From Tiliqua scincoides (lineage: Eukaryota; Chordata; Lepidosauria; Squamata; Scincidae): DNA of 64,000 bases. Numbering within the stretch: position 1 is the first letter of the stretch; the number at the start of each line of letters is the position of its first letter. Positions 23,367-37,100 of the stretch are shown one piece after another. The position numbers and the translations under genes are program-made. Below the pieces are notes generated by a model, which saw only the letters and a list, made by a program, of their open reading frames with translations, did no database searches and was not told the DNA's origin. The stretch lies in the NCBI RefSeq assembly GCF_035046505.1, contig NC_089822.1, positions 97,658,659 to 97,722,658 on the forward strand, in the 5' to 3' direction.

Positions 23367-23369
23367 CAC

Positions 23370-26300
23370 TATGACATTCCTTCTACAGGTTACAAATGCA
23401 CAGCAATTTTAGATGAATTAAGACTAGAGGCTGTATATGCAAGGTGATTTTTATGCAACTACTCTTAGTATGGGGAAGAGAAGCCACATTTTGGAGTTTG
23501 TATTTACCCACTCAAAATTCAGTATTTCAAGGTCTGCATACCATCTAGGGCTATAAAACAAAGCAATGACCCCCATTCAAAGAAACTTAATTAGTCACTA
23601 GCACTGAAACAAATTTGCTCCTTAAAATTTACAAAGGAGAATTTTGATATTGAATACTCAAGTGTTCAGAGACAGTAACAATAGGCAATATGCAGTTTTG
23701 TCACAGTGATTTTCTACACTGGATTGTCTGCTTTGGAACTTCTCTGTATTTGCTGCAGAACCCTTGTGTAACATACTCATTACACACAGGATGTTCACTG
23801 TTGAACTTCACTGTTGCAAGCAGAAAGAACACTCTAGGAACACCAACATTCCAAGCAGTTGAGTATTGCAATCATGGGCTAAGTATGCTTTTAGGGAAAC
23901 TTGTCCACTGTTGCTGACTTCTTCACCAAGAGAAACATTTCACAAATCTCCAATATATGCAAATTTTCATTTTAGTTCTACTCATTCTTAAGCTCCCTTG
24001 AAGTCAATGCAGCAAATTAGTCAAAACTAATTTAAATCCCACTAATATTAAGAGAACTAGAACTCAACTCTCTCAGTTCAGGTCAGAATGTGTTATATGT
24101 AGAACTTTTCATTTTACTCTTGTAAATTCTTTTTCCCTAATTAAGGCTTCTGCTAACAGACATGACATCCCATGGGCTGTTTGAGAAGCATGCCATCAGT
24201 TCTACAATGTGCTTACTAAACAAACAACAGCTACTGCAGTGGTTTCAGTCAAATCTTCTAAAATGGTTGCTTTTTACAAAAATATCATATATCAGTTTCT
24301 GCTGCTCAGCCATGCTTCTTGAAAAACTTGTGCTATACTAGAGAAGTAAATCTTAGAAAACATGCATATAAAGCATATATGTGCGTCCTTCACAGACCAA
24401 ACTAAAGAGTGCAGCTGAAGCTTTAGCTGTGTGGTCTAATAGGAGCTATAGGAAGAATGTCCATACAAGCCTGGAAAAGAGTTTATAATAATTAGCTTAG
24501 ATTACAGCCTCGCACTGAACATATTTACTTGGAAAAGCTAGCACTGATTTCAAGTAATTGTGCTACAGATTAGGCTATGAATCTCAGGGCTGTGTCTTAT
24601 AACCAGGCAAATAAGTCAAGATATTTGGATATACATGTTTCTTCATCAAGGAATGGAAAGTTTGCGCTGAAGATTTTACACAACATCAATGTGTTGAAAG
24701 AATAAGTTAATTTTAAATGTTCATATTGAACATTTGTTCAATGAATATCTGTACAGGATAACTAGTGACATGACTCCAAAGTAATACTTAACAAAAAGAA
24801 TGTCATGAGGTAGAATTTAAAAAAAATCAGTATATACTAAACAGGCAATATTCCATTTAAGATGATATAATTTCCAACAACTTCTGCTAGCAAAGACAAG
24901 CTTACCATGTGCATTTTTATTGAAGACTTGAAGCTTCTGAAAAGAATTACCTCTACATAATTCTGACAGGCTCCTCCTCTGGACTGTATGCTGCTATTCT
25001 GTAGGAATAGGAAAAGTGCCAAATGCAGTCACGGATGCACAGTTTTTCTTAAGGATGACCACATTTCTAGTGCCAAACTAGATATATACACAAGTGTGCT
25101 TCCAAAATGAAATACCCCTTCTAAAAATAGCTGCAAAGAGGGCAACCTTATTCAAAATAGGGTATGTGCATGATGGGAAATCTTGAAGCAATCATTTCCT
25201 TAAATCACTTTAGGAACACAACAGTTGCTTCAGAGGGGAGATTTTGTGAATGAACATGGGATGCAGAAGGACAACTTTCCCCTCTACATGTGTCCCAGTT
25301 CTAAAAACAGCCACTTCTGCTTGGAAGCATATCTGTTCTACATGTATTCGTACACATGCCTAATTTGGCCCAGGTCCTACAATTGTGGAGGTGTGTCTGA
25401 AAGTGAGTGGACAGTGGTTGTTGAATATTGGAACCCAGAGAGAAAAATGGTCAGGATTTCAGCTGTGGGAATGGAGGCTCCGTAATTATATGAACATCTG
25501 AAACGGCCTTATATCAAGTTTGACTATTTGTCCATCTTGCACAGTATTGACTAGCAGTAGTTCTCCATGGGCTCAGGCAAGGTTCTTTTCCAGCTGCCAT
25601 GCAGTCTTTTTACTGGAGATGCCGGACACTAAATCTGAACCTTCTGCAAGCAAGGCCTATGATCTATCCCCCCCCCATCCCTATCCCCCATCCACTCAGA
25701 ATTATATAAATTATGAAACAATTCTTACAGATTACTCTTTTCTCAGTGCAGAATTAGAATTGCCTGCGTAAGGAATTTTATCTATTTTCAGTTCAGAGTG
25801 CATATAGCTCTGTCTATACCTACAAATCAACTATTTAAAAATATTTCAGAGTAAAGATACCTATTTCAGAGGAGTGATACCAGGAAAATCATTTTTCCCA
25901 TTCAAGAAGCTTCCTTCGTATCAAAATTGACAAAACAAGAACTTTGAGTAGCTGGAGGCTTGCAACATTATCTGTTGATGCATAGCCTGAACAAGATGTT
26001 GAGAATCTCATTTTTTTTCCAAAGCACACTTAGCATTACAACTATGTATTAAATTCCACCTGCCATTCTTTGGTGAGAAAGCACTACGTATTCATGATTG
26101 TAAGCTGCATTTAGAGCCCTATAGGAAACACATTCTTCAATGCCAGAACTCAAGTGTAAAAAAAGGGACCACATTTTGAGAGACACGGAGTCTCAGTTGG
26201 GTAGCTTGGTTTTCAAGTTTGGCATCCAGCAGCATGTTTTGCTCTGCGTCCAAAGAAAAGCCAGTATGCTAAGATTGCCATCAGCAGGAAGGCACACCAT

Positions 26301-26565
26301 GTATGAAAAGCATCGCTCTCTTGTTCAATATAACTTTAGAGAAGCTCAATTTATGATGCATATAACTAAAGTGATAAATGTTGGCAGAGAAAGGAATATG
26401 CAGAAATTTCTGATATATACTTAAAACTGCAAAAAAGGTATTTCAGATATATTGTTTCTCTGATACAGTATTTGTGTTCAATTATTCTCCCTTCCCTTTG
26501 AACAGAATCCAGAGGGTTAGTAGATCGCTGAATATTCAGTTCTCTTCCCTGAGAATAAATATTTT
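23370..26565. other. Repeat-poor intergenic or 3' UTR block
   Basis: This AT-rich sequence has no family A or B copies and no coding signal, between the convergent SLC25A51 and DCAF10. It may include distal 3' UTR of either gene. Confidence 0.5.
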
Positions 26566-26569
26566 AGGG

Positions 26570-26979
26570 CAGTGGTTCCCAAACTTTTCAGCACCAGGAC
26601 CCACTTTTTAAAATTACAGTACACTCTATTGGGACCCACGTACCTCTACTAGTCTTTTAAAAAGTTCCATTTTTACCAGCTTCTCAAGCCTCTGTTTTCA
26701 TCCTTTATACTGGGGGGAGGGGGGGAGAATCACCTTCTGGAGCTTTAGTTGAGCTCCACATTCATCAGAATGGGATCAGTCTAGTGGCCTTGAATTCCTC
26801 TTCACCTGGCCTTCAATAAGAGCCAAAGCACATTTTCCTACTTGCAAGTAAACATGTATGTGTGGCTCAATTTCGCTATCTATAGGGCTCAACGCATTTT
26901 CCTTGTCGGTTTTAACAACCCACCAAAAATTGGGTCCTGACTAACAGATGGGTCCTGACCCACAGTTTGGAAACCACTG
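26570..26979 (+). mobile_element. hAT-type MITE
   Basis: The ends CAGTGGTTCCCAAAC and GTTTGGAAACCACTG are near-perfect 15-bp inverted repeats. The flanks TTTTAGGG / TCTTAGGA match at 6 of 8 positions. The interior GGACCCACTTTTTAAAAT is shared with the copy at 49745-50107. Confidence 0.82.
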
Positions 26980-28795
26980 TCTTAGGATGTTCTCCACTTT
27001 ATTTACAAAGGTGTATTTCTCATAGCACAGACTTACAAATTCATGTGTAGGAAAAGCTCTAGGTTACACCTTACTAGTAACTTAAGCATGGTACCATTGT
27101 CTTTTCACAGAAGTGCCATTTAGAATAAATCTAACTTAAACCAAAGACCTGCACTGCTGTTCAGTACCTTTTCTTACTATCAGATTTCATTACTATTCAA
27201 CACCAATGCTGAACAGAAACAGCTTTTACACAGGAAGCGCTGTCACTCAAGCTATACAACGCAAGATTAAGTTTCATCTTGGAATACATGTATGTCTGGC
27301 AGTGCTATGAAACTGTTTCACTGGGGAAATATATATCTGATAAAGGAACAACTAGAAGAATTTCAGGTGGAAATGTGATACGAACAGAGAAAACTTCAAG
27401 CCCAACATTATGGAACATTTGCTTAACATGACAAGAAAAACGTGTATACAGAAGCTAAGTCATATTTGTACCATTTCAAGGGACATCATTCTCCAGCCTG
27501 CAGTTTAGAAACCTTTATACAGCTGCAGGAAGCCAGTCAAACCTCAGGTTTTTAGAATTATAGCAACCTGACTCAGGTTCCATTTCTATTTGGACCTTGA
27601 AGCAGAAATATATGATAGCATGTATAGAAACTGATTTGCAGCCTTGACGGATGGGAAGGGTCTCACAATGGGCTGCTGTAGAAGGAACAGATGATGTAGC
27701 AATAGTAACTAAAAGCACAGTCCTGTGCTAAGGAGACTCCAAAAGAAGCCACTTAGCTTAAAGATGACAGTACATACATACATGTAAGTGACCAGTTGTT
27801 ATATATGTTGCCACTGAGAAGTGCTAAGAGTGCCACAGGCAGGTGAAAAGATGTGCCTTCTCCTCTCCTCTGGACACTCGGAACACCCCCACTTTCCCAA
27901 AATTGACTTGGTGTAGGTATCTCAAAGAGCCCACATCAGCACTGATCTGCTTATGGAGGGGGAGAGAAAAGGGACCATTTAGTGCAAGACCTGTCATCCT
28001 CCCATTTTACCTGAGAGCAGATAAGGCAAGGGTATGGACTTCCTCTCTGAAATATGTTGAGAGTTGCAAGCATAGCAGTCAGAGCTAAAAGCATAGCAAG
28101 CACCTACTACTCGTATATTCATGGTTTTCTGGACTGTGGTCACTTCATATGATTAAAATGCCTTTGGAGAAACAGATAGTCCCAGACACAGATGCAAACA
28201 TCCTACATATTTTAATGAAATTAAAAATACAAAACCAATCCTCTAAAACTAAGAGGAAGGATCAGGCTAGAATGGATCACTGATGGTAAAAATGAGCACA
28301 TTTTCTCAGATGTAAACTGTGGGTTTGATTTCACTTTAATTGGGAAGACAAGGAAACCAGAGTTTGTGGGCATGCAAGGCTAGTTATATATCCACCAACA
28401 GGAATACAGGGGAGAGACTTAAAAAATAAACCAAACTGCATCGTACCTCTACAATACATGTGCTTTGCTTTCCAGCACACAAAAATGCACTCTCATAAGT
28501 AAATCTATCCTTGGGGGCCTATTTTTAAGCCAACAAACGTTTGTAACTATGTGACTCAAAAACTTTCCAATCAAATGGATGTCAGGATTCTAGCCTCTAA
28601 GCTGACAATAATTCTGCTGGTTGTTGTTTTGAGCTGCTTTCCAGAAACACAGTGCTTGGGACCAGTTCATATTTATACCACTTCCCATACAAGCACCTCA
28701 AGAGCATGCAAGGACTGCCAGTCAGGTACCAATCACCTGGAAGTTTCCAAGGATAAGCACCTCCATATGGGTGCTACACAGCCATTGCTTTGAGG
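26980..28795. other. Repeat-poor intergenic or 3' UTR block, continued
   Basis: No gene or recognisable transposon was found. Confidence 0.5.
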
Positions 28796-29946
28796 GTCAG
28801 TCAAATTATTTTGCCAAAACTATATTTGCAAACATGTTTTATTAATCAAATTCTGTACACATTAATATTTCTCAATATAGTCTCTATACAAAGCTACATC
28901 TTTTCTCCATTGCTGTTCAAAATGTTTTCCTTGCAAAAATGATGTTTTGACTTTCCAACCAAGTTCTGCACTTCTGTTTTCAGGATTTCATCATCAGAAA
29001 AAACATTTGCCACACAGGTGACCTTTCCACAAGTAAAAATTGGTTGACTATAGTGCACATGGCAAAATCTTCAATGTCAGATTACTGTTTGAGTTGCCAG
29101 TGCATGTATGTTACTGATGCACTCTGAGCAGACCTCTTAATTTTCCTTTAATAATTCCTTATAACTTTTTCCAAAAACTTACTGCAATAGTTCCTATAAT
29201 TGTAGCTTTCCAGTCCTCCCCCCAAATCAACAAACAGAACAATCTGACTATCTCACAATAGTACAAAGCCTCACCCTTCAAGCTGATTTTAGGATGCAGA
29301 ACTTCTTTGGTAGGAATCAATATACACACTATACTGGCCCTTTTTGCTACTGGATCATAGTGATGGTTCCAGCATTCATAGTCATGATTTTTTTGAACAA
29401 ATTACCTGGATCTTTTGCAGTCTGTTCTAAAGGTTCAGCACAGGTGCCTTGAACATGTTTTTGCATTCATTTGAACATCTGGGGAATTCAGTTACCTTAT
29501 TCAAGTGCAGTTGATCATGTAAAGTTGAAACAACTGATCCATTACTAATGTCCAATCTGTGCACTACATGTCCAATGGAGATCATTGATTCTCCATCATA
29601 ATGGACTCCACTTTTGCCATTATTATTTTGGCCAGTTGCAGGCCTTCCGCTTCTTGGATCATCTTCAAGGCTCTCCCTGCCAACGTTTGATGATGTGGAA
29701 TGATGAAGCAGACTCACAATAAGGCATAAATAGTGGACTGTCTCCTGCATTTATACCTTCTTTTGTCAAAAATTTTACAACTGCTTGGTTTATTTCATAT
29801 AAGGGTCTGCAATGGAAGAACAGTTAAAGTTACTTGAATAAAAATTTGCAGCCATGTTTCTCAAGGACAGCCAGTATGCCACTAAAACATGGTTACTGCC
29901 ATTAGAGAGAAGACAATCATTTTGACAATACCTTTTGACTGATCCT
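28796..29946 (-). mobile_element. Decayed mariner transposon
   Basis: The inverted termini are GGTCAGTCAAATTATTTTG on the left and, read from the right, GGATCAGTCAAAAGGTATTG. The minus strand encodes the mariner transposase helix-turn-helix region (SLEDDPRSGRPATG, then SIGHVVHRLDISNGSV). The length of about 1.15 kb is slightly under a full mariner. The frame is open only in pieces, so the transposase is dead. It probably lies within or just beyond the DCAF10 3' UTR. Confidence 0.8.
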
Positions 29947-29949
29947 TGT

Positions 29950-30898
29950 ACATGGCAGCTGGTGGGTTGTGTCTAGGTTGGCGGATCACAAGGTGGGTAC
30001 ACCTGTCAGATGCAGTAGCATAATGTTGTGGCTGGCAAGGCACATCATGAAAGGCCAAGAAGCCTTAGTAATGTTGCAAGGGGAAGTAGTACCGAGTAAC
30101 ATTCATCTGACATTGAAAAAAGTTTTATTCAAAGCCTTCCACAATGACAAGCTCCATTAGAGAGCTCAGGGCACAATCAAGCAGGAAGACTTTCTACAGA
30201 AACCTTATTTAGATGAATAGGAATTATAATATAGCCTACTGAGCACTTGTACAGCACCCATTTATTTAAATAAGGCTTGTACAAGGGAGGCCTTCCTGCT
30301 GGATTGTAAACTTAGTGATCAACAAACATTCCATTCTACATCCAATAATATTGAGAAGGTGCTCCTTTACAAGACTTGTGAGGGCAAGCTACAAACTATT
30401 CACCGAGGTTTTAATAAACATTTTTTCCTAGTAAACCAAGAAGAACAGCTATGCTTCCAGTCATTAAGAGGGGGGGGGGGAGAGAAGCTGGTAATAAACA
30501 GCATACCTTTTTTTAGAAAACCAGCCAAAAGATTGAACAACAGTAGAACAATACTGAAAAGTAGCTTGTTCATAAAGAAAGAGTTTGCTGGCTATGGTTA
30601 ATCTAGCGTGCAAGAGAAGTGCTTACTTAGAAGACAAAGAAAGGGGGAAAAAGCAACATCCAAAAATCGAGGAGACCAAGAGGCGCAAGTCCAATTCTTT
30701 TCAGGCAAAGATGCATGAGGATTTTTGACTGGGTGATTCCCTCCCTCTCAATCCCATCTGACATCCTGCACTAACAGTCATGTGGAAAGATAAGACTTAC
30801 AAGTACCACTGTGCTATATCCAAAGCAACATGAGGAATTAGCAGGAGATGGGAAGAAAAAATGTGTAGAAATAGTCTGATGTGCAAATACAGAGTCAC

Positions 30899-30941
<43 letters not shown>

Positions 30942-31105
30942 CTGGACTGAACCAGCATCACTGTTCAGTCCAGAGATCCGAGTACCTCTGTACTTTTCCA
31001 AATTTACAACAGAGCTTTTCTTGTTTGTTTAAAAAAGAACACTCCAACTAAACTGAAGTAATTTAAAAAACAAATGTCGGATGTTCCTTCCAAGGCAAGA
31101 GGTGC
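29950..31105 (-). other. Probable DCAF10 3' UTR
   Basis: This follows the DCAF10 stop on the minus strand. AATAAA signals on that strand lie near 30124 and 30246-30251. The true 3' end could lie further left, past the mariner. Confidence 0.5.
30898..30940 (+). repeat. (CA)n microsatellite
   Basis: An uninterrupted run of about 20 CA dinucleotides lies just downstream of the DCAF10 stop codon, in the presumed 3' UTR. Confidence 0.95.
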
Positions 31106-34100
31106 CTAGAACTTTGGCTGATACAAAGAAACACGACCACTAAGGCACCCGGAGGCAATCTGACAGTGTGTTGGAGAGAACTTGGTGGTCAGGACCACGT
31201 CGCTGTGCGAGTAGAGTGAGCGGATCTCTTGCAAGGGGGCTGCTTCTTTGGGCATGCAGTCAATCAGTTCGCTGCACTGGGTGTCAAATCCCAACAAGCG
31301 GATCCCATAACCATGTGGGGAAGAGATCATTCGACCGTCGGGGCTGAAACAGAGTTCTTTTATATAACCTCGGCCAACGTTGGCTTCCTCGATGCAATGA
31401 GTCAATCGGAGGGAACAGCGAGGGGAAACTGGCCGCTCTGGTGCTCCTTCTTGGAATTCGTAGACACAAGTCCACTACAGCAAGGGGAAGAAAAATTAAA
31501 ATTAAAACAATTCACTTGTCTAGGTGTCATTTCATCCCCTGTGCACATGCTCAAGAATCTGGCCAGCTATAAAAAGGTAAGAATTGTTTTTCTGGATGGA
31601 AGCAAAGGCCTATCTAGACCAGTACTATTTCCAAAATTGGCCTATCAGATGCCTGTGAAAAACCTGGAAAGAGGGTGTAAAAGGTAACACTTTTCCCCTG
31701 CACCTGGGATTTAGAATGAGGCTGCACGAAAATTTACATTTAGTTGTCAAGAGCACAGTCCACTGAAAGGTCAGTCTCCAAGAATTTATCAAATTGTTTT
31801 TCAAAGTCATCTAGGCACCTACCATCACACCTTGAGGTAGTGAATTCCAATTGTGCCTGCTCTGTGGAATAGTGTCTCCATTCAGTTGCTCTGAATCTTC
31901 TACTAATCAAAGCAGGCAGCACAGGAACTACTCCACCCAGCAGACATGAAGGCAGCTCAGAAAAGAAGACTGGTGAAGAAAACCGTAAGTGAGCCAGATG
32001 CTCAACTTGGCCATGGACATTTAAAATTAGCAGCACACAGGATGTGCCCATTACAGTTCTAATTGACAAATGTGCAGTTCTAGTCCTGAGCTATAAGACA
32101 CAACTGCCAAGCTGTGGTGAACAAGAAAACCACATCAAGTTCCATATTAGTAATAACTTGCTATCATTGAAATGATACAGCTGCCAACTTTTAACACCAC
32201 AAGAAAACTCAAGCTTCTTGCCTTGAAAAGAACCATTCCACATGTATACACAAAGGGACCCCCTTCCAACCTACCTCCTGGTCATCTGTGTTACTTGAGC
32301 ATCGAAGTAGTGTAGCCCATCCTTTGGGATGAAGCTGCAGTGATGTAATGCAGTTGCCCCGATCTCTCTCACCAGGAACTTCTGGGGTCAAAACCTCAAG
32401 ACTATTGCGGGGAGATCCACCTGCAGTAACAGTAAATATTAACAGCCACTGCTTCCTATGATTACCTTGCCTGCACATCAGCCAACAAGAAGCAGGGCTT
32501 GACTGGCTTTGTTTTGGTTAAAGGCTGGTGAAAGTCAACATTCATCCCTCTATAAAGTACTAAATATAACAGAACATTTAAAAAGCAAGCTCCTAGGGAC
32601 AAGGATGTGCTTGTTATATTACTCTAACATACCATGTTCACTGAAAAGTGCTATCTACATATTAAAAGAAATGATGAAGTTTTCAAACAGATGTCCTTAT
32701 GATATGGAAGGTGTGAATATGGGGTGTAGTGAGGATTTGAGGCTGCATTTTAAAATCAAGACTCTAGTAAAAGGCATCTCAAAATATACAGAGACTTTCT
32801 CTGCTGAATACCTAGAAAGATCTGGGAAGGCCTTCAAGCAGCACATCTCTCATACATTTCCCCAAGCCTGTCACAGTGCTCATACTGATAAGGGGATGGA
32901 GTGAGTGGTATGTATGGCATGGTAAGACCAATTAGTTACGCACATTAAACTTGCAGCAGAATTAAGAACAGAGATCAAAGGAACAAGAAGTTGGGGGACC
33001 AATACGTGGCACTGTGCATGTGGCTCATTTGTACATGCAACTTAATCCTGTAGTCATCAATGAGAACACATATAAACCAGCCCTTAACCAGCCTCAGTAA
33101 AGAAGCAAGACTAGATTAACCATTTTTAGCCAAACCACAAAAGAGTGTGGTTTAAGTTTCCAAGATGCCCTTGCTCATTAAAACAAATAAATTCAGCTAT
33201 TGTTAACACACCTTCTCGTTGGGTGGCACGTAGCGTGTGTTTCTCAGAGAGGTTTGAATCGTTCTGATGAGACTGTGACCCAGCGCTCCTGGGACTAGAT
33301 GAAGTGACAGATGCCAGATCTGGAAAATTGAAAAGCACTACTATGTAAAACCAACCAACTAGAAACCATACTGTTCAACCATTCAAACTCCATGGTACCT
33401 CAACGTCCCTCTACAGGCCTGCTAAGAGGCAGGGTAAAACTAGAACACCAATGCAATGAAACAAATGGATGACAACATATCAACCACACAAACCAATTTC
33501 ATTTATCACAAGGTAGAAAAAACTAAAGGGCCTACACTGCAGGATTATTTTGAAATATTTGCTGGGCAACTGTCCACATAAACACAGTAGCTCGAGACTT
33601 GGCAGGAAATCTCATAAACATAAGAGATAATTTGAACACTGATCTCCCCTGAGACTGGGTGCTCTGATTCAGATCAGGAGGGTGGACAAACGATTCATTT
33701 GGTACAGCACTGCTCACCAACCCCCTAGACCTGGGGTCGGCAACCTGTGTTTTCAGAGCCGCATGCGGCTCTTTCAGTCCTCTGATACAGCTCCCCAGTG
33801 GGGGCTGAAAGCGGGGCGCCTTCCCCTTGGCCTCCGCCCAGCCAGCCCAGCCCCGAGGGCGCCTCACTCCGGCGCGATGTGCTGCGGGCGCTGGCTGCTG
33901 GTGAATGCGGGGCTGGGGCGCCGCTCCTCCCTGCAAAGCTGCAGCTCCTTCCCTGCAGCTCCTTCCCTGCAAAGCACACCCCCCCCCGCACGCGCACAGC
34001 AGCTCCTTCCTCGGCAGGCAGGCAGGGGCAGCGGCGTTCTCCTGGACCTGGTCTCCGCGCCCCACTGCAAGCAGACGCGGGGGAGGGCGGCCAGGCACCT

Positions 34101-37100
34101 CTTCCCTGCGCTCTTCCTTCCTTCGCCCTGCAGCGGGCAGGGGGCTGAACGGAAGAGGCGAGGCTGGTCGGAGAAGCACGAGAGACGCAGCGCTGCTGAG
34201 GCAATAGGCAGGAAGGAGCAAGGTGAGCTGCATTCCTGTCCACACTTCCCTGGGAGGAAGCCCCGTTCACTCTACTGGGGCTGACTTCTGAGGAGACAGG
34301 GAGAGGAGCCTGTCCACACTTCCCTGGGAGGAAGCCCCGTTCACTCTACTGGGGCTGACTTCTGAGGAGACAGGGAGAGGAACCTGTCCACACTTCCCTG
34401 GGAGGAAGCCCTGTGCACTCTACTGGGACTGACTTCTGAGGAGACAGGCAGAGGATGTCCCCTGGTTCTGGTGTTATGTGAGAGTGTAAAGAGCATCTCT
34501 CTATCCACTCTGTCCATCCCCTGCATAATTTTGTATGTCTCAATCATGTCCCCCCTCAGGCGCCTCTTTTCTAGGCTGAAGAGGCCCAAACGCCATAGCC
34601 TTTCCTCATAAGGAAGGTGCCCCAGCACCTACAAGGGAGGTACAAGAAGGGGCTGCATTATAAAAATGGGACCTGTAAGAGGGGAGCGCATTATAAAAGT
34701 TGCAAATACAAGAGGGGAGTGCATTATAAATTGGGACATACAAGGGGGAGTAATAACTATAAATCTCTTTATTGTATTGAAAAATACTAGTCGTTAGATT
34801 TTGTATTTCATTGTACCTCTTTTACATTACTGTGGAAAAGACACAAAGATGACTATTTACTGTTGGTCAGGATTTTCTGCTAGGGAGGGCACCAGCCCAA
34901 GTCTTGCCTATAGCACCAAATTGGCTAGGGCCGGCCCTGGGAAAATAAATTAGTATTTAATTTAAATGTATTTTATTTTAGCTCTTTCGTTTTTTATATG
35001 TAATTCTAAATTTAAGATTATGGTGATCTTGTAACATTAAAATATGTTACATATTGTTTTCTCTGTAGCAGTTCATTCATTTCAAAAGTGCAACACACTA
35101 TAGTTTTTTTATACATAGCATAAAGGTAAAAAAACTATATATGCAGTGTTATCTTCATTTTAGATGTCAAAAGGGTTTTGTGGCTCCCGAGGTTTTCTTT
35201 TCTCCAGAAAACGGGTCCAAATGGCTCTTTGAATGTTTAAGGTTGCCGACTCCAGCCCTAGACTATATCTGGATAGGTATTAGTATTGGCAACCTTCAGT
35301 CTCGAAAGACTATGGTATCGCGCTCTGAAAGGTGGTTCTGGCACAGCGTCTAGTGTGGCTGAAAAGGCCAATCCGGGAGTGACAATCCCTTCCACACCGG
35401 GAGCAAGTGCAGTCTGTCCCTGGTCTGTCTCCCTGGCTATGGGCCTTCCTTCTTTGCCTCTTAGCCTCAGACTGTTGGCAAAGTGTCTCTTCAAACTGGG
35501 AAAGGCCATGCTGCACAGCCTGCCTCCAAGCGGGCCGCTCAGAGGCCAGGGTTTCCCACTTGTTGAGGTCCATCCCTAAGGCCTTCAGATCCCTCTTGCA
35601 GATGTCCTTGTATCGCAGCTGTGGTCTACCTGTAGGGCGCTTTCCTTGCACGAGTTCTCCATAGAGGAGATCCTTTGGGATCCGGCCATCATCCATTCTC
35701 ACGACATGACCAAGCCAACGCAGGCGTCTCTGTTTCAGCAGTGAATACATGCTAGGGATTCCAGCACGTTCCAGGACTGTGTTGTTTGGAACTTTGTCCT
35801 GCCAGGTGATGCCGAGGATGCGTCGGAGGCAGCGCATGTGGAACGCGCTCAGTTTCCTCTCCTGTTGTGAGCGAAGAGTCCATGACTCGCTGCAGTACAG
35901 AAGTGTACTCAGGACGCAAGCTCTGTAGACCTGGATCTTGGTATGTTCCGTCAGCTTCTTGTTGGACCAGACTCTCTTTGTGAGTCTGGAAAACGTGGTA
36001 GCTGCTTTACCGATGCGCTTGTTTAGCTCGGTATCGAGAGAATGAGTGTCGGAGATCGTTGAGCCAAGGTACACAAAGTCATGGACAACCTCCAGTTCAT
36101 GCTCAGAGATTGTAATGCAGGGAGGTGAGTCCACATCCTGAACCATGACCTGTGTTTTCTTCAGGCTGATTGCCAGTCCAAAATCTTGGCAGGCCTTGCT
36201 AAAACGATCCATGAGCTGCTGGAGATCTTTGGCAGAGTGGGTAGTGACAGCTGCATCGTCGGCAAAGAGGAAGTCACGCAGACATTTCAGCTGGACTTTG
36301 GATTTTGCTCTCAGTCTGGAGAGGTTGAAGAGCTTTCCGTTTGATCTGATCCGGAGATAGATGCCTTCTGTTGCAGTTCCAAAGGCCTGCTTCAGCAGGA
36401 CAGCGAAGAAAATCCCAAACAAGGTTGGTGCAAGAACACAGCCCTGCTTCACTCCGCTTTGGATGTCAAAAGGGTCTGATGTGGAGCCATCGAAGACAAC
36501 AGTGCCCTTCATGTCCTTGTGGAAAGATCTGATGATGCTGAGGAGCCTGGGTGGACATCCAATCTTGGGGAGAATCTTGAAGAGGCCGTCTCTGCTGACC
36601 AGGTCGAAAGCCTTTGTGAGATCTATGAAGGCTATAAAGAGTGGCTGTCGTTGTTCCCTGCATTTCTCCTGCAGTTGTCTAAGGGAGAATACCATATCAG
36701 TGGTGGACCTGTTGGCTCGGAATCCACACTGCGATTCTGGATAGACGCTCTCTGCAAGTACCTGGAGCCTCTTTAGTACAACTCGGGCAAACAGCTTTCC
36801 TACAACGCTAAGGAGAGAGATGCCGCGGTAGTTGTTGCAGTCACCCCTGTCACCTTTGTTCTTGTACAGCGTGATGATGTTTGCATCCCTCATGTCTTGA
36901 GGTACTCCACCTTCTCTCCAGCAGAGACAGAGGATTTCATGCAGCTCAGTGACGATGGTCTCTATGCAGCATTTTAGGACTTCAGCAGGGATGCTGTCTT
37001 TTCCAGGTGCCTTGCCAGAGGCAAGGGAGTCCAGGGCCACGTGAAGTTCTTCTAGGGTTGGTTCACTGTCAAGCTCTTCCAGCACAGGCAGGCACTCAAT

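Larger units (their letters stand above)
33731..35255. mobile_element. Large hAT-type non-autonomous element with nested repeats
   Basis: The ends CTGGGGTCGGCAACC and GGTTGCCGACTCCAG are inverted repeats, flanked by an exact 8-bp duplication CCCTAGAC (33723-33730 and 35256-35263). The left 480 bp is very GC-rich. The interior contains a 74-bp tandem array (34236-34455) and a CR1 fragment (34440-34630). No transposase frame is evident. It lies in DCAF10 intron 4, and the intact LINE inserted only about 14 bases beyond its right edge. Confidence 0.85.

Noticed and set aside
31229-31687. Plus-strand frame opposite DCAF10 exon 7
   Set aside because: It is the antisense shadow of a well-conserved exon.
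33532-34284. Several overlapping long frames on both strands
   Set aside because: They lie in the GC-rich left part of a hAT-type element, where stop codons are rare by composition; none resembles a protein family.
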